51,480 nt of DNA from a virus: positions 1-51,480 of IMG/VR virus record IMGVR_UViG_3300022227_000005; one strand, given 5' to 3'. Below the pieces are notes generated by a model. The model ran no database searches, was not told where the DNA came from, and saw only the letters and a program-made list of their open reading frames with translations. Both the position numbers and the translations under genes were made by a program. Positions 33,032 to 41,037 of this stretch are shown here, one piece after another (the first letter of the stretch is position 1; every line of letters starts with the position of its first letter).

Positions 33032-33409
33032 CTATACTTCCCAATCAGGAAATGGACAATCTTCCCAATACTTTGTCACTCGATTTTCTTTAAGAGTTTT
33101 CAGGAATTTTGGTGTTCTCCTGCCAATTCCAAACCAAGCAATATGAAACATTACTGTACAATATGGGTCTGAGAATGATCCACTCCATCTGATGTATGGT
33201 TTTGTGAATTTTCTCAGCAATCCAGCATGCCATTTCCTAGTGAAGAATTCAAATATTCCATTCTTCAAATAGTTTCCTCGTCTGAGGAAGACACCAGTAA
33301 ATCGATATCTTATAAATTGCAATTTCTCAGTCTTGGTGTTCCTTTTAAGATAGAGTCTACCGTACTCAGCTGTAGAAATTCCAGTGTAGTGTCGTTTCCA
33401 ATTAAGCAT
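33032..33409 (-). CDS. Basic protein rich in aromatic residues
   Basis: A 125-residue protein starting MLNWKRHYTGISTAEYG (ATG 33409, GAGGAATAAG upstream), with many Arg, Lys, Phe and Trp (FRYRFTG-like blocks, 'GRRTPKFLKTLKENRVTKYW'). Such composition suits nucleic-acid binding. No family recognised. Confidence 0.65.
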   Translation of the reverse strand: MLNWKRHYTGISTAEYGRLYLKRNTKTEKLQFIRYRFTGVFLRRGNYLKNGIFEFFTRKWHAGLLRKFTKPYIRWSGSFSDPYCTVMFHIAWFGIGRRTPKFLKTLKENRVTKYWEDCPFPDWEV

Positions 33410-33410
33410 C

Positions 33411-33742
33411 TTATTCCTCAATATAGTGTTTTCGATAATTCACAAAGAAATCCGACAGCCAGGATGCATCACCGAAGTTCAATCTCCACATAGCAAACCG
33501 GCCAATGTCTAGCTCATTCTTCTCACCAAACATCATAACCAGATCCATTCGTCCACCTGTAGAAACCATTTTGTAGAATTCACCAAAATCAGCTCTACCA
33601 TTTGGAGAGATTTTTGCGTCATTCAACAAACCTGAAACTCCTTCGAACCATTCCTCTGGCTCTCCACCACATCCTACAGAACCAAACCTTCATCTTCCTT
33701 GTGTTTCTCTTCGAGTTCAACAAAACTTATGTCTTCAAACAT
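33411..33742 (-). pseudogene. Small gene interrupted by a one-base shift
   Basis: ATG 33742 (TAATG overlap) opens MFEDISFVELEEKHKEDEG and soon stops at TAG. One base out of phase, from about 33686, the sequence continues FGSVGCGGEPEEWFEGVSGL and then LNDAKISPNGRADFGEFYKM to the stop at 33411. The two parts make one sensible protein of about 110 residues. The break is at GGTTTGG; adding one T restores the frame. Error, mutation or -1 frameshift cannot be separated from sequence. Confidence 0.6.
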
Positions 33743-34038
33743 TATAGATACGCAGCCTCCAGTTCGTCCTTCGTCATTATTGCTTTATCTCTTTGGAGTC
33801 GATCATAAGGATCCTTTAGATCATCTATAAATTTTTCAAATGTGCTCCAAACATCAATCTTAGCTACATTTGATTTCAAATAAATTCTTGTAGTATCAAT
33901 TTCTTCCATTTCACAAGTGCGTTCATTCTCCTTCACAGTTGTGCCTAAGATTCTAATTTCATTTTCATTTTCAACGATTGTCTGATCGCCTATAAATGTC
34001 TGAGCGAAACCATTGATATGTGTTACTTTTATTACCAT
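33742..34038 (-). CDS. Protein of unknown function
   Basis: A 98-residue protein, MVIKVTHINGFAQTFIGDQT, beta-rich at first and helical later (FIDDLKDPYDRLQRDKAIMT). ATG 34038. No family recognised. Confidence 0.7.
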   Translation of the reverse strand: MVIKVTHINGFAQTFIGDQTIVENENEIRILGTTVKENERTCEMEEIDTTRIYLKSNVAKIDVWSTFEKFIDDLKDPYDRLQRDKAIMTKDELEAAYL

Positions 34039-34040
34039 TT

Positions 34041-34316
34041 CTAATATTCCTCCAAGTCGTCTAATGCATCTGAAAGTTTATAATCTACTGCGATGAATGA
34101 TCTTTCACCCATTGGAGTGAATGGGACGTTATTTCGATTTGCCCATTCAGCAAAAAGGTCGCCTTGCTCTTTATCTCGGCTTCCATCTTCTGACATGAAC
34201 TTGATGAATACTTCATTTTCGTGATCGTTCCATTCTAGGACCGGTCTGACAATATCTTCTAAATCCAGCATAAAAGCATTCAACAATCTCGTCTCAAACT
34301 CCGAGCATTTTTCCAT
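34041..34316 (-). CDS. Protein of unknown function
   Basis: A 91-residue acidic protein with ETRLLNAFMLDLEDIVRPVL early and 'MGERSFIAVDYKLSDALDDL' late. It adjoins both neighbours. No family recognised. Confidence 0.7.
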   Translation of the reverse strand: MEKCSEFETRLLNAFMLDLEDIVRPVLEWNDHENEVFIKFMSEDGSRDKEQGDLFAEWANRNNVPFTPMGERSFIAVDYKLSDALDDLEEY

Positions 34317-34607
34317 CTACATAGTCTCCACAAATTTGTGATTTACTGCCATCAAAGTGTAACCTCGGTCATTTTCGGGCAATTCAAAAACCATATAACC
34401 TTGCTTGCCCCAGTTTGCAGCCCATTCAGGAATTTCACCATTCTTGTCATTAGCTACCGAAACAGGATCTGCTATCAAATCTTCTCGTTCGAATACAGAT
34501 TCTCGTTTGGTGAAAGTAGGTTCGAAACCAGTATTCCATAATGCTCCATCCAATTCAGGATTGTAAGCTTTGATTTCAGTTGCGATAGGAACTCGGAATA
34601 ACTTCAT
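34317..34607 (-). CDS. First gene behind promoter P3, unknown function
   Basis: A 96-residue protein, MKLFRVPIATEIKAYNPELD, with 'EWAANWGKQGYMVFELPEND' in the second half. The ribosome site is TTAGGAGAATCAA. Arginines use CGA. It starts 48 bases after the -10 box of P3. No family recognised. Confidence 0.75.
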   Translation of the reverse strand: MKLFRVPIATEIKAYNPELDGALWNTGFEPTFTKRESVFEREDLIADPVSVANDKNGEIPEWAANWGKQGYMVFELPENDRGYTLMAVNHKFVETM

Positions 34608-34654
34608 TTGATTCTCCTAAGCTGTGGCTGTGATTGTTTATTAATCATATATAT

Positions 34655-34683
34655 AATATAACAAATCTAGAAGCGATATGAAA
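34655..34683 (-). promoter_or_regulatory. Early promoter P3
   Basis: TTTCAT-N17-TATATT with TGT before the -10, same flanks as P2, P4 and P5. A T9 terminator tail lies just upstream. Confidence 0.85.
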
Positions 34684-34691
34684 CATAAAAC

Positions 34692-34763
34692 CAAAAAAAA
34701 AGCACATAATAAACCATTGAATTATAATAAGTTATAACCTTTATTCAATGATTCATTATATGC
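34692..34763 (-). terminator. Long-hairpin terminator ahead of P3
   Basis: Arms 34743-34763 and 34702-34722 pair over 21 bases with a few G-T pairs; TTTTTTTTT follows on the coding strand. Confidence 0.85.
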
Positions 34764-34838
34764 ATAAGGTGTTGAAAACATTAGGTTTAACGACCTCGTC
34801 TGCTTCGTATCTGAGCGATGTTAACTAGAGTGCGTATA
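34764..34838 (-). ncRNA. Intergenic element B
   Basis: 75 bases between the stop at 34839 and the terminator. They share GGTTTAACGA and GTGCGTATAT (plus-strand reading) with element A, and TCTGAGCGAT with the inverted repeat of element C. There is no reading frame of note. Confidence 0.4.
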
Positions 34839-35354
34839 TCAGGATTCGTTTTCGCTATCTTTCAATTTTTTAGTAACATCAGAAAACATCTGCTCTATAT
34901 CATCAGCAATTGGAATATCAGCATCTGAGATTCGTTGAAACTCTTGATCTGTGATAGAACCATCGAGTAAATCTGGGATGTGTTTTCTATAGAATGCTAT
35001 GTTATTCACAATCTTATTCAATAGAGTTTTCGATGCAAATCTGTAATTATCTGTCATATTATGGACATGACTCAGAGCTGATTTGTGGTTTTTCCCTGCC
35101 TGTTCTCTTCGTCTAGGATCTTCTGTGAGTGATAGATCCCACTTGAGCTTACTATCATAGAATTCTGATCTTTCATTTTCATATTTATCTAATACGACGA
35201 TGGTTTCATCATAGCAGCTTTGAACGAGGCCCAAGATATTAGTACAGGTTTGAGTTATCATGCTACAAGCAAATGACATTCGATCATTGTTTTCGTTGTT
35301 ATTATCTGGATCAAAACTTGGCTGTGCATCGGGGTCAAAATTATCATTTCCCAT
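34839..35354 (-). CDS. Acidic helical protein of unknown function
   Basis: A 171-residue protein. Residues 1-25 are Asp/Asn-rich (MGNDNFDPDAQPSFDPDNNN) and the rest is long helices with 'RRREQAGKNHKSALSHVHNM'. AGGAGAGGTGAAAG precedes ATG 35354. Last gene of the P4 unit before terminator B. No family recognised. Confidence 0.7.
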   Translation of the reverse strand: MGNDNFDPDAQPSFDPDNNNENNDRMSFACSMITQTCTNILGLVQSCYDETIVVLDKYENERSEFYDSKLKWDLSLTEDPRRREQAGKNHKSALSHVHNMTDNYRFASKTLLNKIVNNIAFYRKHIPDLLDGSITDQEFQRISDADIPIADDIEQMFSDVTKKLKDSENES

Positions 35355-35438
35355 CTTTCACCTCTCCTAAGATCATTTAAAATATAATGATGTGAGACTA
35401 TAGCTTGAATGATTCATCCAATGAAATCTCATAACAAT

Positions 35439-35446
35439 ATAAATAT
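35439..35446 (-). promoter_or_regulatory. ATATTTAT motif
   Basis: GATATTTATATTG on the coding strand, 85 bases before ATG 35354. A second possible box pair nearer the gene (TTCAAG-N17-TATATT) resembles the early promoters but lacks ATCG. Confidence 0.4.
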
Positions 35447-35463
35447 CACTAAGTTCTTGTGTT

Positions 35464-35751
35464 TCATTTCCATTCAGCTCCGTCAGGAGTATTAACTTCT
35501 TCTACTACCACAACATCTCCTACGATAGTCTGGCCAGCTAAGAATGAAGCACTATTATTAGGAGGATATTGTTTCAACAATCCTTCTTCATCTACAATCA
35601 TGACCCCAGCTTCAACTCCAGGCTTGGCGCTATACACAACCCTTTCAATATATCCTCCCACCAAATCCTGTAATTCTTTCAAAGTAAAGAATTCACCTTC
35701 CGGATTAATCTCATTTGCAGCTCCACCATCCGCGAAAATTAAATGCGCCAT
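35464..35751 (-). CDS. DUF3846-like small protein
   Basis: A 95-residue protein. 'LKELQDLVGGYIERVVY', 'MIVDEEGLLKQYPPNNSAS' and 'FLAGQTIVGDVVVVEE' reproduce the (V/I)GG.IE.V...(V)DEEG.L...P.N..A..L.G..I.GD(V)(V/L) pattern of DUF3846 proteins common in phages and plasmids. Function unknown. GGAGAAAT precedes ATG 35751. Confidence 0.75.
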   Translation of the reverse strand: MAHLIFADGGAANEINPEGEFFTLKELQDLVGGYIERVVYSAKPGVEAGVMIVDEEGLLKQYPPNNSASFLAGQTIVGDVVVVEEVNTPDGAEWK

Positions 35752-35760
35752 ATTTCTCCT

Positions 35761-35886
35761 TTATTTTGGTCCTAACAATATTCCAATAGCTGCGATTACG
35801 TAATAAGCCAAGAAAAGTGTGAGTGCTAATCCAGCTACATTAAAAGCTGTTTTGCATTCTTTCCATATTCGATTAAGCATTTTCAT
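35761..35886 (-). CDS. Small single-pass membrane protein
   Basis: A 41-residue protein, MKMLNRIWKECKTAFNVAGL, then a hydrophobic helix (ALTLFLAYYVIAAIGILLG). ATG 35886 overlaps the previous stop as ATGA and has GGGGAG six bases ahead. Small membrane peptides of phages often act on the host envelope or on superinfecting phage; this is only a possibility. Confidence 0.65.
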   Translation of the reverse strand: MKMLNRIWKECKTAFNVAGLALTLFLAYYVIAAIGILLGPK

Positions 35887-36254
35887 GCTGATCTCCCCAC
35901 TTTTCTGTCGAGTCTATTATCCCCGTCTGTTGGAATGTAGAAATTATTTGAAACTTCTGATTGGACTCCCAAGCCTGCTCCAACAAGCAATATATTGTAA
36001 ACATATTTCTGTGCTTCAATAATACCTGGTGAATTTACAATATTGCTGATCATTTGGTCGAGCTTGTCTATAGAGATATTGACTCCTTTTTCTATAGCTT
36101 CATTGAACTTTTCTATCAAATCTTCTTGAGACATTCTTCCAATTTCTTCTTGGAATGATTCAATATATTTTGTCAGAGTATAAGCTTTCGTGTTACCCGT
36201 TGAGCTTAAATTAACTCTACCCATATCAGCTCGACCTACTAATCGCCTAGACAT
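35883..36254 (-). CDS. Protein of unknown function
   Basis: A 123-residue protein with a basic start (MSRRLVGRADMGRVNLSSTG), a helical centre ('EDLIEKFNEAIEKGVNISID') and a short hydrophobic stretch (YNILLVGAGLGVQSE). It abuts its neighbours. No family recognised. Confidence 0.7.
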   Translation of the reverse strand: MSRRLVGRADMGRVNLSSTGNTKAYTLTKYIESFQEEIGRMSQEDLIEKFNEAIEKGVNISIDKLDQMISNIVNSPGIIEAQKYVYNILLVGAGLGVQSEVSNNFYIPTDGDNRLDRKVGRSA

Positions 36255-36557
36255 TTAATCCTCCGTTGATTGTTTGGTTAAATCAATATCATCAAAATTC
36301 TCTGGAATTCCCGAACCCCAAGACATTCCCTCATCTTCAATTTCGTAATTCAAGTCTCCCCACTTCTCTGAATGTCTTCCATAAACCTCTTCAATTTCTG
36401 TTCCTGAAGCTTTTAATCCTTCCAAATACCCCTCTACTTTTGATCCAATGTTGTCGTGATATTCATCACCCTCCATAACCAATTTTCCATCTAAATAGAG
36501 TGCCTGATAATAATCTCCACCTGATTCTGCTACAAAATTTACGATAGTTGCTTTCAT
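36255..36557 (-). CDS. Protein of unknown function
   Basis: A 100-residue acidic protein with YYQALYLDGKLVMEGDEYHD and 'KVEGYLEGLKASGTEIEEVY', a beta-beta-alpha start as in small DUFs of T4-like phages. Four-base overlap with the zinc/OB-fold gene. Confidence 0.7.
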   Translation of the reverse strand: MKATIVNFVAESGGDYYQALYLDGKLVMEGDEYHDNIGSKVEGYLEGLKASGTEIEEVYGRHSEKWGDLNYEIEDEGMSWGSGIPENFDDIDLTKQSTED

Positions 36558-37933
36558 ACTAATTCCTCCATAACTTTACATCGATTTAAGAGTGTTTGCT
36601 TTACTCCGTTGTACGTATCGTGTTTCTTCACCGTTCCGAGAATCCTATAATCCTTTTCAACTTCCATTTCGTCCTTAGAAGCGAACCAGGTTAGATGATT
36701 TCCTTCAGTATCAATCATTTTGTAGAGATAGGAGATTCCAGAATCATAATAGCTATATGATTGCCTTTCAATTTCCTTCATAAAAATGATATTGACATCG
36801 AACTGGAGTCTGTCTTTAACATTTCCAACATGCTGAGATTCAGGAGCATCAGGTTTCTTCGCCTTATCTTCAGCTTTAGCTTCAATTTCTCTCCAATACC
36901 AAGGACTCATTGAAGCAGCCAAGCCGTAAGACCTTCGATCTACAAACCCAGCCTTAAGAATTGTGGAGAGATTGTGAAAATAATCTCCATCATTTACCAT
37001 ATCGTGGAATTTAGGAGCCCATTCCATAATATTCTCAGACCGCTCCAGAGCTTCCTCAGAAGGATCCCAGTAATCGTTGTCCTTAGGATTCCGTTTGAAG
37101 AAATTTTCTTCAGCATCCCACGTAGTAGGAGTTAGATTAGAATGTCCTTCCCGATCCAGAGATTCCTGATATTTCTTTTTCGAAATCCAACCGTGTCGAA
37201 TAATAGATTCGCAAACATAACCCATAAAATCTGTCAGACCAATGTTTGGAATAGGCTTTCGACCTACAGATTTTGGACCATCATAATCCTCGTCCTGAAA
37301 TTCCTTGACATCTTTGTAGAATCTATCTAGCCAAGAAGCCCATTGGGCAAAAAGCTTAGGATCTGTGTGACCAAGGAAATCCTTTATACAGCCGGATCCA
37401 ACTGCTTTGTAATCAACCGAATCTTCATTATAAACCACAAATGTATTTTTTCGGTTGATATTTCTGTGACAATGTTCACACAAATACCGGCCAGTTGTGC
37501 GATACTTATCTGGAACGGTTTCTCCGGGAACTGTTTTTACCAAAGTTTCTTCAGTTCCATCTAGATGTTCTAGTACCGCAGCTAATTTCCAGCCGTTAAT
37601 TACAGGAGCTTCTCCAACTATCTCAACCAATTTGTAGAATTTCTCTACTGGCTTTGATTGAGTATTTGATTTCCAACCTTCGTATAGCGATCTGTATTTT
37701 CGCCATTCTTTCCTGACGATTTGTGCCGATTGCTTTATGACGATAGGATCGGAGCCAATTTTGATAGCTTTCTTGTTGAGCTTCTCAATCTTGTCTTCGA
37801 GATACATCATATTGTGAGATGGGATTATGAAAAATCCATCTTTAAGATCTATATCGAAGAATGGTTTCGAGTTTTCATATGATTCTTTAACTTCTCTGGC
37901 CCATTCTTGTTCTTTGCTATGTAGCAAATCCAT
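36554..37933 (-). CDS. Zinc-finger and OB-fold-like protein
   Basis: A 459-residue protein starting at ATG 37933 (TGATG overlap). Near residue 153 'LCEHCHRNINRKNTFVVYN' followed by KAVGSGCIKDFLG forms a C-x-x-C(H)...C zinc site with a short strand. The last 95 residues, with 'FDVNIIFMKEIERQSYSYYD', 'TEGNHLTWFASKD' and 'YRILGTVKKHDTYNGVKQT', look like an OB-fold with the G-T-V-K-x-H-x-x-(Y/F)-x-G-x-x-x-T end seen in many phage and plasmid proteins. Single-stranded nucleic-acid binding is the likely activity. Arginine codons are mostly CGA/CGG/AGA mixed. Confidence 0.75.
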   Translation of the reverse strand: MDLLHSKEQEWAREVKESYENSKPFFDIDLKDGFFIIPSHNMMYLEDKIEKLNKKAIKIGSDPIVIKQSAQIVRKEWRKYRSLYEGWKSNTQSKPVEKFYKLVEIVGEAPVINGWKLAAVLEHLDGTEETLVKTVPGETVPDKYRTTGRYLCEHCHRNINRKNTFVVYNEDSVDYKAVGSGCIKDFLGHTDPKLFAQWASWLDRFYKDVKEFQDEDYDGPKSVGRKPIPNIGLTDFMGYVCESIIRHGWISKKKYQESLDREGHSNLTPTTWDAEENFFKRNPKDNDYWDPSEEALERSENIMEWAPKFHDMVNDGDYFHNLSTILKAGFVDRRSYGLAASMSPWYWREIEAKAEDKAKKPDAPESQHVGNVKDRLQFDVNIIFMKEIERQSYSYYDSGISYLYKMIDTEGNHLTWFASKDEMEVEKDYRILGTVKKHDTYNGVKQTLLNRCKVMEELV

Positions 37934-38148
37934 CAATCAACCTCCAGCATATAATTCAGAGTAGTGGGACTTGACATTGAGAATTTGTTTTGTCGGCCAA
38001 ATTCATGAAACTGAATTGACTTAGAATTGTGTTTCGTAACTTGGTAATAGTAAACCGTTTCCTTATACATTCCCAGAGGAAAATATTGTTTGACAGTTGC
38101 TCCAACCGGAAGTCGGTTTTTGTGATCCTGAAGAGTTTTGCAGGACAT
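37933..38148 (-). CDS. Small protein of unknown function
   Basis: A 71-residue protein, MSCKTLQDHKNRLPVGATVK, beta-rich with YYYQVTKHNSKSIQFHEFG. It begins two bases after the previous stop. Second gene behind P4. Confidence 0.7.
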   Translation of the reverse strand: MSCKTLQDHKNRLPVGATVKQYFPLGMYKETVYYYQVTKHNSKSIQFHEFGRQNKFSMSSPTTLNYMLEVD

Positions 38149-38150
38149 TC

Positions 38151-38375
38151 TTAAGCCTCCAAATAATCATGAGGGTTCCGAGAAATTATGTATTCCTCAG
38201 CTTCTTCAAAATTTACCAGCTCGATATCATTTTCCTCGAGCCATTCCGGACCGGCAAACATAACCGGGCACCAGCGTCCAGTTGCTCCCCGGCAAAGGAC
38301 ATAAGCTCCATCCACCGGTTCGTCATACTTGATATTCTTAAAATCGCATTCTGGAACTTTGTGCTTGAGATACAT
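38151..38375 (-). CDS. First gene behind promoter P4, unknown function
   Basis: A 74-residue acidic protein, MYLKHKVPECDFKNIKYDEP, with GRWCPVMFAGPEWLEENDIE and a helical end. It starts 69 bases after the -10 box of P4. No family recognised. Confidence 0.7.
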   Translation of the reverse strand: MYLKHKVPECDFKNIKYDEPVDGAYVLCRGATGRWCPVMFAGPEWLEENDIELVNFEEAEEYIISRNPHDYLEA

Positions 38376-38443
38376 TTAGAATTTCTCCATTTTGATGTTG
38401 AAAACCTTTTCAGGAATTCCGTATCCAATTTTGTAACATGTAT

Positions 38444-38472
38444 AATATAACAAATCTAGCCGCGATATGAAA
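38444..38472 (-). promoter_or_regulatory. Early promoter P4
   Basis: TTTCAT-N17-TATATT with TGT before the -10 and the shared flanks. Terminator C abuts it. Confidence 0.85.
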
Positions 38473-38481
38473 CATAAAACC

Positions 38482-38514
38482 AAAAAAAAGTACCTATTTT
38501 CGATAAAAAGGTAC
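38482..38514 (-). terminator. Rho-independent terminator ahead of P4
   Basis: Stem GTACCT/AGGTAC extended by T/A pairs, followed by TTTTTTTT on the coding strand. Confidence 0.9.
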
Positions 38515-38655
38515 AAGTATTTGATTATATTGAAGTTATATCATATATTTTATTTTGGCATGTCCAGGACGATCTGAGCGATATGATTGCCTATTATGAT
38601 AAAGTATATTGGTTTATGTATAACATCGCTCAGATCGTTGGAAAGAGTGTCGCTT
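38515..38655 (-). ncRNA. Intergenic element C with a perfect inverted repeat
   Basis: 140 bases between the phosphoesterase stop and terminator C. ACGATCTGAGCGAT at 38569-38582 is repeated inverted at 38625-38638, giving a 14-bp stem around a 42-base AT-rich loop. Variants of the same arm occur singly in elements B and D. It may be an RNA hairpin or a protein-binding site. Confidence 0.55.
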
Positions 38656-39282
38656 CTAGCATTCAATATCATACGCCTCTAACTCATTGAGACATATAAA
38701 GTTAGTACGATTGATTTTGACTTTCTTCGATTGATGATGGTGTGCGAAAAACCATCTTCGAGGCTGGTGGATTTTCCACATTTCCTGGAGCATCTTGCAG
38801 GTGTGTGAAGGTATTATCTTCCGATCGTCTGTCAGCACATACGGTAGAATCTCTGCAGGACAGTCATGAGATAGCACAGTTTCTGGTTTTGAATTTGCAA
38901 AAGTTTCTAGCGCTTTATTCGCTTCGTTGTGATTGAGCTCTTCATCTCTCCACCAGTCAATTCCTTCTCTTCTCAATCTATGATCTACTGAAAAAGCTCC
39001 TCGAACCCAAAACATTTCTGAATTGTGATCGTATGTGTGATCTTCTCTATAGAATTTTAAAGTTCCAAAATCTCCTAAAGCATACTCTGGAAGATTATCA
39101 TAATCATCATGATTTCCTGGAATAAAAAAATGTTTGTTTTTATCATATTCCATTCTATCTAGAAAATTATAATGCTTTTTAAATCCCACATCGCCTAGTT
39201 GAATCGAGTAATCACAATCCTTAGTAAGAGGCAGATATTGATATACTTTTCCGTGCACATCACCTATGATTCTGATTTTCAT
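38656..39282 (-). CDS. Metallophosphoesterase
   Basis: A 208-residue calcineurin-like phosphoesterase. Motifs in order are GDVHG (residue 7), GDVG (31), GNHD (55), 'LSHDCP' (near 137) and 'FAHHHQ' (near 182), so all metal ligands are present. Such phage enzymes hydrolyse phosphodiesters or phosphomonoesters; the substrate cannot be told. It ends the P5 unit, ahead of element C. Confidence 0.9.
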   Translation of the reverse strand: MKIRIIGDVHGKVYQYLPLTKDCDYSIQLGDVGFKKHYNFLDRMEYDKNKHFFIPGNHDDYDNLPEYALGDFGTLKFYREDHTYDHNSEMFWVRGAFSVDHRLRREGIDWWRDEELNHNEANKALETFANSKPETVLSHDCPAEILPYVLTDDRKIIPSHTCKMLQEMWKIHQPRRWFFAHHHQSKKVKINRTNFICLNELEAYDIEC

Positions 39283-39328
39283 TTAAATATCCATTGCTTT
39301 CCAAATTGCAATACAGACAGCCGTGAGT

Positions 39329-39336
39329 ATAAATAT
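39329..39336 (-). promoter_or_regulatory. ATATTTAT motif upstream of the phosphoesterase
   Basis: TATATTTATACTC on the coding strand, 47 bases before ATG 39282, with no -35-like box. Confidence 0.45.
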
Positions 39337-39342
39337 ATCACC

Positions 39343-39672
39343 TCAGTCTGTATAGACATTTACATCAGCAACTTTCTTTCCATTGCCTGTTTCGTTTAGA
39401 GTTTCTTCGTAGGTGTTTCCAACTTTTTTGCAAACTTGAATGAATTCAGTAACTGATCCTCCAAAATTTCTCGATTCGAGGGGAGGAAGTTTGATGCTTT
39501 CATCTCTGAGTCCATCACAAAGATTAATCAATTCTTGTTTTTCGGGCCAGGTGCCTTCAATCAATTCGGCTCGGTAAGAATTCATAGTCATTCCTCTTCG
39601 AGTCAATTTATATCGAATTGTACCGGAAGTATTTTCACCAACAAAATCAGTCTTAGTCCAATTGTCGCCCAT
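39343..39672 (-). CDS. Protein of unknown function
   Basis: A 109-residue protein, MGDNWTKTDFVGENTSGTIR, with 'YKLTRRGMTMNSYRAELIEG' and a C-terminal 'GKKVADVNVYTD'. Alpha/beta, no family recognised. Confidence 0.7.
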   Translation of the reverse strand: MGDNWTKTDFVGENTSGTIRYKLTRRGMTMNSYRAELIEGTWPEKQELINLCDGLRDESIKLPPLESRNFGGSVTEFIQVCKKVGNTYEETLNETGNGKKVADVNVYTD

Positions 39673-39677
39673 TTTAA

Positions 39678-40391
39678 CTAACTCCCCATTCCAAATTTAT
39701 AAACTTTTACCGCATTGTTGCAAGAAACATCTTTATCTTGATAAACACTTTCTAGAAACACATGATGAAAATCATGTGTTCTGTAAATCATATCATTAGC
39801 GAATTTAGCAACCTCAAACCAAGTTGGATTTTCAACAACTGGGGATTCATAATTACCACCTTCGTCTGAATCACCTTCCCAGAATGCATCATGAGTCTGG
39901 AAAAATTTAACTTTACCTTCTACAGCTACATCTTCAAGAATATCAACTGGAAGACCTTTGTCGTCGTATGGAGATGCTGACCAGATTACTGAAACTTTTT
40001 CTATGAAAAGAGATTCAAAATAATCTTCCAATCTTTTGTCGATAGCATCACTAGCTTTTCTGTACAATCGATTGTGAGTATCGAATTTCTCTTTGTGACA
40101 ATCGCGACAAACAGCTTGTCCTGTCCAATCATCAAAATCTAAGATGTAAAGTTCTCCGTAAGATTTTGGAAGCTCTATCAATCCCCATTCTTTTAATTGC
40201 TCTTGAGAGTGAGATGTAGTTATCGCATTCGGAGCCTCACAAGAATCTCTACATAATTGACATAATTGAATATTGAAACAAGAAGCATAGGGTTCGGGCT
40301 TTCCATTACGTCCATATTTTTCGTACATTACAAAAAACTTACCGAGTACTTTTACAGCTGTGGGATATACACTTTCATCATAGTTTTTCAT
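39678..40391 (-). CDS. Zinc-binding protein of unknown function
   Basis: A 237-residue protein with two cysteine pairs, 'LCQLCRDSCEAPNAITTSHS' near residue 43 and 'AVCRDCHKEKFDTHNRLYRK' near residue 93. Together these make a four-cysteine zinc site with a histidine-containing helix, somewhat like an HNH scaffold but without a clear HNH triad. The C-terminal half is acidic. Starts at ATG 40391. Confidence 0.7.
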   Translation of the reverse strand: MKNYDESVYPTAVKVLGKFFVMYEKYGRNGKPEPYASCFNIQLCQLCRDSCEAPNAITTSHSQEQLKEWGLIELPKSYGELYILDFDDWTGQAVCRDCHKEKFDTHNRLYRKASDAIDKRLEDYFESLFIEKVSVIWSASPYDDKGLPVDILEDVAVEGKVKFFQTHDAFWEGDSDEGGNYESPVVENPTWFEVAKFANDMIYRTHDFHHVFLESVYQDKDVSCNNAVKVYKFGMGS

Positions 40392-40573
40392 TCTTCTGCC
40401 TTTATATCTATTCTAGCTTCAAACTGTTGTGTGACAATACCTGAAGGTGAACCTTTCTTATAACTTAGCATCACTGGTTCAAATTTATCAATAGTTTTGC
40501 CCGATCGTTCTCTTGCATAATTTCTAACAGCCATTTTTATATCGTCAGTAGTTAAAACTAATTCTTTATGCAT
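40388..40573 (-). CDS. Small protein of unknown function
   Basis: A 61-residue protein, MHKELVLTTDDIKMAVRNYA, then 'KFEPVMLSYKKGSPSG'. It overlaps its neighbours by four and eight bases. Its helix-strand order resembles the gene at 40566. Confidence 0.6.
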   Translation of the reverse strand: MHKELVLTTDDIKMAVRNYARERSGKTIDKFEPVMLSYKKGSPSGIVTQQFEARIDIKAEE

Positions 40574-40760
40574 TATTTTGTTTTCCCTTAAAATTTATAG
40601 TTGCAACAGCGCGTGCTTCTTCAGTATCAAAAAACACTCTATGGTCACCAACAGGAACATCTATTCGATTTTCAACATACTCGAGAACAGCTTGTTCAAG
40701 TTCGATCTGATTCAGCTTAATTGTTATAATTGATGAGAAAGTCCTGCATATCATTTTCAT
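40566..40760 (-). CDS. Small protein with a start altered by duplication
   Basis: A 64-residue frame ending RAVATINFKGKQNNA, with 'IKLNQIELEQAVLEYVENR' as the first well-formed part. The first ten residues (MKMICRTFSS) are encoded by a copy of the 43-base repeat also found inside the upstream gene, so the original start was probably replaced. It resembles the gene at 40388 in layout (a helix ahead of a short strand pair). Confidence 0.5.
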   Translation of the reverse strand: MKMICRTFSSIITIKLNQIELEQAVLEYVENRIDVPVGDHRVFFDTEEARAVATINFKGKQNNA

Positions 40761-40983
40761 TGTCGATTAGATCCATCATTTCGTTTTCCTTACTGTAATT
40801 TCATATTCGCTTTGATCGGGAAGAGTTAGAACTAATCCTTTTGCTTCAGTTCCATAAATCGTGTCGAAATCCAAAACCGAAACATAATTTCCCTCATCTT
40901 CACAATTCAATCCCTGTTGAAGATTCCATTCTTCAATCATATTGATGAGAAAGTCCTGCATATCATTTTCATTGTCGATTAGA
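40729..40983 (-). repeat. 43-base perfect direct repeat
   Basis: Copies at 40729-40771 and 40941-40983, 212 bases apart. The second copy encodes part of the N-terminus of the 40776-40991 protein (DNENDMQDFLIN). The first lies at the start of the next gene in another frame. Confidence 0.95.
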
Positions 40984-40991
40984 ATAGACAT
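40776..40991 (-). CDS. Small acidic protein of unknown function
   Basis: A 71-residue protein, MSILIDNENDMQDFLINMIE, with 'GNYVSVLDFDTIYGTEAKGL' and a basic end. AAGGAGAAAATT precedes the start. Its beginning lies in the 43-base repeat. Confidence 0.65.
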   Translation of the reverse strand: MSILIDNENDMQDFLINMIEEWNLQQGLNCEDEGNYVSVLDFDTIYGTEAKGLVLTLPDQSEYEITVRKTK

Positions 40992-41037
40992 AATTTTCTC
41001 CTTTGATCCTATTAATCAATTTCTTTTCCTTTTTAAA

